Shown: in pieces, positions 14,235 to 19,218 of the stretch
How the letters are laid out: each line of letters opens with the position of its first letter
Numbering within the stretch: position 1 is the stretch's first letter
Source of the DNA: Candidatus Colwellbacteria bacterium GWA2_46_10
Lineage (GTDB): Bacteria; Patescibacteriota; Minisyncoccia; UBA6257; Colwellbacteraceae
Reading direction: 5' to 3'
Assembly: GCA_001817635.1 (NCBI GenBank)
Contig: MHIS01000016.1
Coordinates: 8,189 to 27,406 of the forward strand
DNA length: 19,218 bases
Program-made: the position numbers and the translations under genes
Notes under the pieces: generated by a model
Told to the model about the DNA's origin: nothing
The model's database searches: none
The model's input: the letters and a program-made list of their open reading frames with translations, nothing else

Positions 14235-14996
14235 ATGAGTAGTAGTAATCTTTTGAGAAAATCTATATTGACGATATTCCTGTCCTTTGTGACGGGGTTC
14301 GCATACACATTTTTATTGGAGGCACTTAGTAAGGTCCCCTCATGGCTTGGTTCTTTATCTGGAATTGTATTATTCGTACTGGCCATTCTTGTCTGCATCA
14401 TTACAAGTAAGTCGATGGGAAAACTAATGCTGGCTTGGGTATGGTCTGCTTTTCTTGTTATAGGAATGATAGTAGGTGATATTACTGCCGTTGGATTAGG
14501 CGTAGGTATCGATGACGTATCAGGATTATTCATAACTTTAACGGTAGTATATATGTTCGTTTTTTCCACTGGTGCATTTTTAGTAACACATCTTTTCACA
14601 AAGATACCCCAGAAGGCGATTGAACCCCCAAGTAATATTGAGCCTTCTCATAATAAGACACCATCTTCGGGAGAGGCTTTCCTTCTCCTGCTCGTTTTCG
14701 TAGTCCTATTCCTCTTCATATTCGTATATGTTAGATATCCATGGGTTGGTGTAATTCCACTTGCTCTCGGCTTTTCTTTAACTAAGATTGACCAGAAAAA
14801 ACTTGCAAATGGAGCAGCAATAGCAGTTTTTATATTCGCTTTTATCCCAGTCTTGACTGGTGGGCTCTGGTCGTTCAATTCAGTAATCAACGAATTGTTT
14901 TTCCCATTAACTTATCCACTACTAATAGCCCTAGGTAGCTATGCTGGTGGACTCAAGCCAAGGCTTACCAAAACAGGTTCTAACATCATCCACTAG
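14235..14996 (+). CDS. Polytopic membrane protein (cassette 5)
   Basis: A 253-residue protein with about seven hydrophobic segments (roughly 12-32, 38-57, 63-88, 94-120, 148-180, 193-218, 223-240) and a Pro/Ser-rich cytoplasmic linker (KIPQKAIEPPSNIEPSHNKTPSSGEA) splitting it into a 4-TM and a 3-TM half. No transporter motif recognised. The C-terminal KTGSNIIH and the TAG stop are encoded by repeat F1, in a different frame from the one used in cassette 4, which argues that the repeat is not itself a coding element. Confidence 0.68.
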   Translation: MSSSNLLRKSILTIFLSFVTGFAYTFLLEALSKVPSWLGSLSGIVLFVLAILVCIITSKSMGKLMLAWVWSAFLVIGMIVGDITAVGLGVGIDDVSGLFITLTVVYMFVFSTGAFLVTHLFTKIPQKAIEPPSNIEPSHNKTPSSGEAFLLLLVFVVLFLFIFVYVRYPWVGVIPLALGFSLTKIDQKKLANGAAIAVFIFAFIPVLTGGLWSFNSVINELFFPLTYPLLIALGSYAGGLKPRLTKTGSNIIH

Positions 14997-15058
14997 AGGT
15001 TCACGTTTCTAGCATCAAGGCCCTAGAACAGGTTCTAGCGTCGTCTATTAGGGGGAGC
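14971..15058 (+). repeat. Paired repeat F (two 33-bp units, period 55 bp)
   Basis: Units start at 14971 and 15026. Linker TTTCTAGCATCAAGGCCCTA resembles those of B and E. Unit 2 ends TTAGGGGGAGC. The upstream stop codon (14994-14996) lies in unit 1. Confidence 0.93.
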
Positions 15059-15083
15059 ATGTAAATAAGCAGTAAGAATGTGG

Positions 15084-15089
15084 TAAGAT
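15084..15089 (+). promoter_or_regulatory. -10 box of 40-residue basic protein gene
   Basis: TAAGAT preceded by TGG, 7 nt before ATG 15097. It shares TGTGGTAAGATT with the hydrolase promoter at 11961. Confidence 0.55.
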
Positions 15090-15096
15090 TCTGATT

Positions 15097-15219
15097 ATGG
15101 CAAAAAGAGATAAAGGAATTGTAAATTATAAGAAATCACATTCACATAAAACCAAGAAAAGACTAGAAATAAAACGGCTTATGCTTGAAGCCAAAGCAAA
15201 GAAAAGAAGACACAGATAA
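15097..15219 (+). CDS. Small highly basic protein, 40 residues (cassette 6)
   Basis: A short ORF of 40 residues, about 40% Lys/Arg plus several His (MAKRDKGIVNYKKSHSHK..., ending KAKKRRHR). It has a promoter like the other array genes, sits between repeats F and G, and is followed at once by an 8-T run and further T-runs that may end transcription. The composition suggests nucleic-acid or ribosome binding, as in very small ribosome-associated proteins, but no named family is recognised. Promoter context is the main reason to believe it is a gene. Confidence 0.55.
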   Translation: MAKRDKGIVNYKKSHSHKTKKRLEIKRLMLEAKAKKRRHR

Positions 15220-15271
15220 TTTTTTTTATAACATTTTTTAAGTTTTTATTGAGTTTTTTGGCATACATAGA

Positions 15272-15303
15272 TCTAGAATTCTAAGCCTATCCAATAGGGG
15301 AGC
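15272..15303 (+). repeat. Degenerate repeat copy G
   Basis: Keeps TTCTAA, TATCC and TAGGGGAGC at the expected spacing, but differs at many positions and is one base short. It lies just outside the 3' end of rarA, between convergent genes. Confidence 0.6.
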
Positions 15304-15309
15304 CGATAT

Positions 15310-16446
15310 CTAGTGCAGATACTTTTTCCCCTTAAGCTTCTCTGGTAGTAAGTCGTCTTTTGTGTATTTTTCATAACCCTCGCCGTAGCCCAGATCTTTC
15401 ATGAGTTTTGTTGGGGCGTTTCTTATTTTTAGTGGAACTGGCAAGTTCCCAAACTCCTTTACATCCTTCATTGCGCTCATATATGCGTTGTAGGCATTTC
15501 TATTCTTTTTCGCGGTCGCAAGGTATGCAACGCCATGCGCGAGGTTTATCCCGCACTCCGGCAACCCTATTATCTCAACAGCCCGAAATACTTCATTCGC
15601 GACCACGAGCGCTGTCGGCTGAGCCATTCCTATATCCTCGCTTGCAAATACAACCATCCTTCGTGCTATAAACTTTGGATCCTCGCCAGCGTCAATCATT
15701 CTCGCCATATAGTAAAGCGCTGCGTCGGGCTGGCTCGCGCGCATGCTTTTTATGAAAGCGCTGATCGTATTGTAGTGTTCCTCTCCCTTTTTATCGTAAC
15801 GGAGCGTTTTCGACTGAAGCGTGTTTTTAAGAGTTTCCAACGTAATTTTTCCGTAGAGTTTACTCGTATTTTCTATCATCGTAATAGCCTGCCGCGCGTC
15901 ACCGTTTGCCATAGCGACAAGCCAATCACGCGGTGTATCGTCAATTTTAAAGCCGGTTTGATCAACGATTTTTTTCATTTCATCGTCTGATAGTTCATAT
16001 AAGACAAAAACTCTGCAACGAGAGAGTAAAGGCGCAATTACCTCAAAGCTTGGATTCTCCGTAGTTGCTCCGATAAGCGTTAGATCGCCGCGCTCGACAA
16101 ACGGGAGGAGGTAATCCTGTTGAACTTTATTGAATCTATGGATCTCGTCGAGAAATAGAGCCTTAGGGCGAAGTGTCGCTTGGCTGCGCTTCTCGTCGAC
16201 AATTTTACGAATATCGTCTTTTCCCGCGGAGACGGCGGACAGTTCATAGAGCTCGGCGTCTAGGGCCTTTGCGTATATACGCGCGAGCGTTGTTTTCCCA
16301 GACCCAGGAGGACCCCACAGAATGAATGAAAAAAGATGTTTTTCTCTTATCGCAACGGCGAGCGGTTTACCACTGCCGACAAGATGTTTTTGGCCCACAA
16401 ATTCCTTTAAGCTTTTCGGTCTAATACGGCTCGCTAAAGGCTCCAT
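15310..16446 (-). CDS. rarA: Replication-associated recombination protein A (RarA/MgsA)
   Basis: A clamp-loader-like AAA+ ATPase acting at stalled forks, here about 378 residues. Visible motifs are MEPLASRIRPKSLKEFVGQ (family N-terminus), Walker A GPPGSGKTT, Walker B LFLDEIHRF, sensor-1 GATTEN, the box VII region LLSRCRVF, and NGDARQAI (sensor 2). The C-terminal tetramerisation and RarA-specific part follows (MARMIDAGEDPKFIARRM, ASEDIG, NAYMSAMKDV, YEKYTKDDLLP). ATG 16446 is chosen over the GTG at 16449 because TATACT on the minus strand (16454-16459) is 7 nt upstream. Its codon use looks richer in G/C than the array genes, as expected of a core chromosomal gene. Confidence 0.95.
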   Translation of the reverse strand: MEPLASRIRPKSLKEFVGQKHLVGSGKPLAVAIREKHLFSFILWGPPGSGKTTLARIYAKALDAELYELSAVSAGKDDIRKIVDEKRSQATLRPKALFLDEIHRFNKVQQDYLLPFVERGDLTLIGATTENPSFEVIAPLLSRCRVFVLYELSDDEMKKIVDQTGFKIDDTPRDWLVAMANGDARQAITMIENTSKLYGKITLETLKNTLQSKTLRYDKKGEEHYNTISAFIKSMRASQPDAALYYMARMIDAGEDPKFIARRMVVFASEDIGMAQPTALVVANEVFRAVEIIGLPECGINLAHGVAYLATAKKNRNAYNAYMSAMKDVKEFGNLPVPLKIRNAPTKLMKDLGYGEGYEKYTKDDLLPEKLKGKKYLH

Positions 16447-16453
16447 CACCGGC

Positions 16454-16459
16454 AGTATA
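16454..16459 (-). promoter_or_regulatory. -10 box of rarA
   Basis: TATACT on the minus strand, 7 nt before ATG 16446. It follows the same leaderless layout as the array genes, showing the pattern belongs to the host and is not array-specific. Confidence 0.5.
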
Positions 16460-16513
16460 CCATAAGTATATTTGGCGGTTCATCACCTCTTTTGATTCTT
16501 AACTTCAACCCAA

Positions 16514-16546
16514 TCCAGAGTTCTGAACGTATCCAGTAGGGAAAGC
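16514..16546 (+). repeat. Degenerate repeat copy H
   Basis: TTCTGAACGTATCCAGTAGG then GAAAGC; the core AACGT, TCCA-TAGGG and AGC survive. It lies in the divergent gap between rarA and the NYN gene, 25 bp before the latter's -10 box. Confidence 0.65.
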
Positions 16547-16570
16547 TGGTAAGCAACTCATCAGGAGTGA

Positions 16571-16576
16571 TAAGAT
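16571..16576 (+). promoter_or_regulatory. -10 box of NYN gene
   Basis: TAAGAT preceded by TGA (extended -10), 6 nt before GTG 16583. Confidence 0.55.
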
Positions 16577-16582
16577 TTGGGA

Positions 16583-17155
16583 GTGAAAATCCATGTTTTT
16601 ATAGATGCCTCCAATTTATGGGCAGCCCAGAAAGTTAAAGGTTATTTTTTTGACTACGAGAAACTTAAAAAATATGTAAAGGATAAATTCAAAACCACCT
16701 CAGTGGAGATTTCTTATTACACTGCCTACCCAGCAGACAGAACTCGCGAGTACAGCCTAGAGGGAAGACATAGATTCTATACGTTTCTGAAGAAGGGGTT
16801 AGGAATCAATGTTGTGAAGAAAAAACTAAAACGGATAAGGACGGTAACGGAGGAGGGCGAGACCATAGAGGAAAAGGGCAACATGGATGTGGAAATAACG
16901 ATAGACGCTCTACATAATATGAAAAAGTACGATACTGCGATCTTATTTACCGGTGACTCTGATTTCCTAGCGTTGGCAAGCTATTTAATGGGGAGGGGGA
17001 AGCAGGTATATATATTTTCATCAAGGAATAATGTCTCTGAGGAACTAAGGACTGGTAGCAACGGCTATACGGATGTGCTTGATATTGAGACGGACATCTG
17101 GGGGAAGGAGATAGAGTACAGGAAAAAGAGGTTAAAGGGAGAGATAAATCATTAG
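16583..17155 (+). CDS. NYN-domain (LabA/DUF88, PIN-like) ribonuclease-like protein
   Basis: A 190-residue single NYN domain. VFIDASNLW near the N-terminus carries the first catalytic Asp, KGNMDVEITIDA the second, and LFTGDSDFLALASYLMGRGKQVYIFS the Asp pair typical of metal-dependent NYN/PIN nucleases; all conserved acidic residues are present. Relatives are RNA-processing or regulatory nucleases. GTG 16583 is preferred over TTG 16577 because it sits 6 nt after the -10 box. The stop overlaps the first strand of a multi-hairpin region, and a repeat copy lies on either side of the gene. Confidence 0.88.
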   Translation: MKIHVFIDASNLWAAQKVKGYFFDYEKLKKYVKDKFKTTSVEISYYTAYPADRTREYSLEGRHRFYTFLKKGLGINVVKKKLKRIRTVTEEGETIEEKGNMDVEITIDALHNMKKYDTAILFTGDSDFLALASYLMGRGKQVYIFSSRNNVSEELRTGSNGYTDVLDIETDIWGKEIEYRKKRLKGEINH

Positions 17156-17192
17156 GAGGGTGAACGAAACCACCCTCCTCGCGGAGGGTGGT
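17155..17192 (+). other. Three-segment alternative hairpin downstream of the NYN gene
   Basis: CACCCTCC (17171-17178) can pair either with GGAGGGTG upstream (17155-17162) or with GGAGGGTG downstream (17183-17190). The downstream choice extends to a perfect 10-bp stem ACCACCCTCC/GGAGGGTGGT with a TCGC loop. No T-run follows, so it is not a standard terminator; it may be an RNA switch, a stabilising 3' end or a protein site. Confidence 0.6.
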
Positions 17193-17208
17193 CCTTAGAT
17201 GTGATACC

Positions 17209-17243
17209 CTTTCAGTCCATGCCAGGACTGGAAGATACTGAAA
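17209..17243 (+). other. Second structured segment, possible ncRNA
   Basis: CTTTCAGTCC (17209-17218) pairs with GGACTGGAAG (17225-17234) over 10 bp with one G-T wobble and a 6-nt loop. TTTCAGT (17210-17216) can instead pair with ACTGAAA (17237-17243). Together with the preceding hairpin it makes this gap unusually structured. Confidence 0.45.
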
Positions 17244-17283
17244 TCATACAGGCAGCTACATAGAAGTGCAATAGTTAGTAAGA

Positions 17284-17321
17284 CCCCCTAACAGGTTATA
17301 GCATCGTCCAGTAGGGGGAAC
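17284..17321 (+). repeat. Repeat copy I with flanking inverted arms
   Basis: ACAGGTTATAGCATCGTCCA, then GTAGGGGGAAC: the last copy, moderately diverged. CCCCCTA (17284-17290) and TAGGGGG (17312-17318) form a perfect 7-bp stem enclosing the repeat core. Confidence 0.75.
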
Positions 17322-17326
17322 CAGAT

Positions 17327-17518
17327 TTACAAAACCTCTTTCACTCGCCCAATAATACCGCTCTCAAGGCGAACTTTAATCCCGCGGGGATGATTTGGGG
17401 AGTTTGTAAGGATATCTTTGACGATTCCTTCAGTTGTTCTCTCAGATTGTTGGTCTTGTTTTTGAACTACTCTAACCAAAGCTCCTCGTTTCACATTGAT
17501 TCTCTCTGTGCCGTCCAT
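17327..17518 (-). CDS. YwbE family protein
   Basis: A 63-residue protein matching the YwbE family (DUF2196) almost end to end: RINVKRGALVRVVQKQDQQ, TEGIVKDILTNSPNHPRGIKVRL, GIIGRVKEVL. The TEGxVKDILTNSxxHPxGIKVRLE block is diagnostic. It is a small beta-barrel-like (KOW/SH3-like) protein widespread in bacteria; its role is not established. Its end lies only 5 bp from repeat copy I. Confidence 0.92.
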   Translation of the reverse strand: MDGTERINVKRGALVRVVQKQDQQSERTTEGIVKDILTNSPNHPRGIKVRLESGIIGRVKEVL

Positions 17519-17615
17519 ACCTCAATTATATTGCAGATTAAGGGCTGATAGATAACCTATGCGCATTACTGGCTCCGGAATCTCTAAAAGTATATAATTA
17601 GCGGAAGTTTAGAAT

Positions 17616-18647
17616 ATGGAATTGGATAACGCACAAAGCCAACAGAAGCTAAGCCCGAAGTTTTTCTTTGTTTCCTTGTTTATCCTTGTTTGGCTCATTA
17701 CGACCGTTACCTCGCTCCTGAACTTAATTTTTGGGCTATTAGACAAAAAGTTTCCGGACATTTTAAACGCGACTTATTCGTATGGGTACAATACGTATGA
17801 ATTTACGGCGATAAGGGGCGCTCTGGCGACACTCATCGTCATTTTTCCGATATTTCTAATAGTTTCCTACTTTTGGACAAAATTGGTGGCTGGGCAGCTG
17901 GGGCGCATAGATCTTACCATCAAGAAGTGGATGCTCTACCTTATCGTTTTTCTTGCAAGCATTGCTATCACCATAGATCTCATAACCTTAGTGCGTTATT
18001 TCGTAGAGGGGGAGATAACTACGCGTTTCATATTAAAAGTTGTGACCACCCTTGTGGTTGCCTTATTAGTAGGGCTTTATTACCTCTCGGAACTTAGGGG
18101 CGAGAAGGGTAAGAGATTTGTTCAGATTGCCTCTTTAGTTACAGCAAGCCTTATCGTGGTAGCCGCCATAGTAGCCGGATTTATGACCATCGGCTCTCCG
18201 GCAAAACAGAGATTGCTGCGCTTTGACGAGAGGCGTATTCAAGATTTGCAATCCATCCAGGGGCAAATAGTTACGTACTGGCAGCAGAAAGAAGTGCTTC
18301 CAAAGAGCTTAGACGATCTCAAGGATCCTCTGGTGGGTTATTCGATTCCGCCTGATCCTGAGTTCGAAAGCGGGAAGCAATACGAATATTCCGTGAAGGG
18401 CGATCTTACATTTGAGCTTTGCGCCACCTTTGCCTTGCCTATGCCCAAGGGTTGGCTTGAATACTCTAAAGGAGGGATTGAGCCCATGCCCCTAGATTAT
18501 TACGAAGGGCGTGATGGGGTAGTGTCTTCATATCCATATCCGGGACCGTTTGGCACAAACGAATCTTGGGATCACGATACCGGGCGCGCCTGCTTTGAGA
18601 GAACAATTGACACGGATATCTTCCAGCCGTTTTCTAAGACGCAGTAG
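17616..18647 (+). CDS. DUF5671-type membrane protein with pilin-like C-terminal domain
   Basis: A 343-residue protein with five membrane segments (about 16-42, 64-88, 105-128, 137-157, 168-193), matching the DUF5671 pattern, then a soluble domain (195-343). The soluble part has RLLRFDERRIQDLQSIQGQIVTYW, LPKSLDDLKDP, a PDPEFESGKQYEYSV segment and LCATF, which looks like the C-terminal part of type IV pilin-like proteins: an amphipathic helix, then a small beta domain, with two Cys (ELCATF, RACFER) that could pair. TATAAT upstream and GGAAG 8 nt before ATG support the start. Such fusions are, to my knowledge, common in Patescibacteria. Function unknown. Confidence 0.75.
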   Translation: MELDNAQSQQKLSPKFFFVSLFILVWLITTVTSLLNLIFGLLDKKFPDILNATYSYGYNTYEFTAIRGALATLIVIFPIFLIVSYFWTKLVAGQLGRIDLTIKKWMLYLIVFLASIAITIDLITLVRYFVEGEITTRFILKVVTTLVVALLVGLYYLSELRGEKGKRFVQIASLVTASLIVVAAIVAGFMTIGSPAKQRLLRFDERRIQDLQSIQGQIVTYWQQKEVLPKSLDDLKDPLVGYSIPPDPEFESGKQYEYSVKGDLTFELCATFALPMPKGWLEYSKGGIEPMPLDYYEGRDGVVSSYPYPGPFGTNESWDHDTGRACFERTIDTDIFQPFSKTQ

Positions 18648-18664
18648 CGTGAGCTTCTATAGGG

Positions 18665-19218
18665 TTATTTAATAACCTCTCTGATGGCCCTGGCTATTGT
18701 GGGTACGATCCTTGGATCTTTCAGAGGAGGAAGAATTTTTTGACGGGTGGGGTTTTTAACTAACCCAGCAAGTGCTTTGGCCACAGACACTTTCATTGTT
18801 GGTGTGATGCGGGAAGCTCTTGCGTCCAGAGCGCCACGGAATATCCCGGGGAATACCAGGGCGTTGTTAACTTGATTGGGAAAATCGCTTCTGCCGGTGG
18901 CTACGATGAATGCACCGACTCTTTTGGCCTTATCGGGCATGACTTCGGGTATGGGGTTAGCCATGGCAAAGATGATAGGTTTTACGTTCATTGTTTTAAT
19001 CATTTCTGTGGTGAGAATGTTAGGTTTAGAGACACCTATAAAGACATCCGCTCCCACTAATGCGTCGGAAAGAGATCCTTTGACGCCTCTGGAGTTAGTT
19101 ATTTTAGCGAGTCCCTTCTTGTATTTATTAAGATCAGTACGTTTTTTATTGATGATCCCCTTTGAGTCACAGATAATCACTTCGTTGGGGAATCTTAAGA
19201 GCTTAGCTATGGCCGTGC
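18665..19218 (-). CDS. Malic enzyme (malate dehydrogenase, decarboxylating), 5' truncated
   Basis: The C-terminal NAD(P)-binding part of bacterial malic enzyme, which converts malate to pyruvate and CO2. Motifs: TAIAKLL just upstream of VIICDSKG, SLSDALVGADVFIGVSKPN, PIIFAMANPIPEVMPDKA, ATGRSDFPNQVNNALVFPGIFRGALDARAS, and the C-terminal KILPPLKDPRIVPTIARAI. The frame stays open to the right edge, so the N-terminal domain with the catalytic Tyr/Lys lies beyond the window; the ATG-equivalent GTG at 19180 is internal. It converges on the DUF5671 gene with a 17-bp gap. An ordinary metabolic gene. Confidence 0.93.
   Translation of the reverse strand, partial: TAIAKLLRFPNEVIICDSKGIINKKRTDLNKYKKGLAKITNSRGVKGSLSDALVGADVFIGVSKPNILTTEMIKTMNVKPIIFAMANPIPEVMPDKAKRVGAFIVATGRSDFPNQVNNALVFPGIFRGALDARASRITPTMKVSVAKALAGLVKNPTRQKILPPLKDPRIVPTIARAIREVIK

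Noticed and set aside
15020..15040. Perfect palindrome CTAGAAC-AG-GTTCTAG in repeat unit F2
   Set aside because: Only this copy has it; the other units carry different bases upstream of GGTTCTA, so it is chance or local drift.
11541..15058. Repeats read as a CRISPR array (33-bp units with about 22-bp spacers)
   Set aside because: There are never more than two units in a row, the linkers are shared between sites instead of unique, and no cas gene is near.
11541..17321. Repeats as classical integron attC sites
   Set aside because: The inverted R''/R' core pair (RYYYAAC ... GTTRRRY) and overall palindromic fold are absent: units are direct repeats with TTCTAAC in one orientation only, and no IntI is seen. 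The cassette-like layout is kept as a separate finding.

Overview
The window looks like a chromosome fragment of a Candidate Phyla Radiation (Patescibacteria) bacterium. The clues are small compact genes, many promoters with the start codon 6-8 nt behind a -10 box (leaderless transcripts), a tRNA gene with no encoded CCA, a DUF5671-type membrane protein with a pilin-like tail, and a reduced MetK. TAA, TAG and TGA all act as stops, so the code is standard. The phylum-level assignment is inference; no rRNA or marker protein is present to test it.

Left block (1-8830). A truncated CYTH phosphatase-like gene is followed by tRNA-Asn(GTT). Against this tRNA sits a large serine recombinase on the minus strand whose last codons run antisense into the tRNA. 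Behind it lie minus-strand genes typical of an integrated element (a terminase-small-subunit-like/DUF5681-like protein, a winged-helix replication-initiator-like protein, a 57-residue protein and a 253-residue unknown). Divergent from these is a plus-strand operon: a membrane protein, then a tightly overlapping methyltransferase / PD-(D/E)XK nuclease / D12 adenine methyltransferase trio. This reads as an integrative element carrying a two-methyltransferase (probably type IIS-like) restriction-modification system.

Middle (8831-11517). A SAM-clan riboswitch precedes a short metK, which would supply the methyl donor. An imperfect copy of the sequence just outside the tRNA lies after metK at 10073, so metK may be inside the element. 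A zinc-ribbon protein, a cupin and two minus-strand membrane or anchored proteins follow.

Right block (11541-17321). The most unusual feature is a family of 33-bp repeats (core GGTTCTAACGTCGTC, end TAGGGGGAGC), 12 convincing copies in under 6 kb, all in the same orientation and all between genes. Four times they occur as pairs with an exact 55-bp period. For all four plus-strand genes that end at a repeat, the stop codon lies in the repeat or at its edge, and a new promoter usually starts 18-26 bp beyond it. The result is a cassette-like array: a 2-TM peptide, an RBBP9-type hydrolase with a convergent S51-like peptidase, a NUDIX hydrolase, two multi-TM proteins and a 40-residue basic protein. 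Degenerate copies continue past rarA and a NYN-domain gene. The repeats lack the inverted core sites of integron attC and no integron integrase is present, so this may be a different kind of gene-boundary or cassette repeat.

Right end. After the last repeat come YwbE, a DUF5671/pilin-like membrane protein and a truncated malic enzyme, which look like ordinary chromosomal genes.
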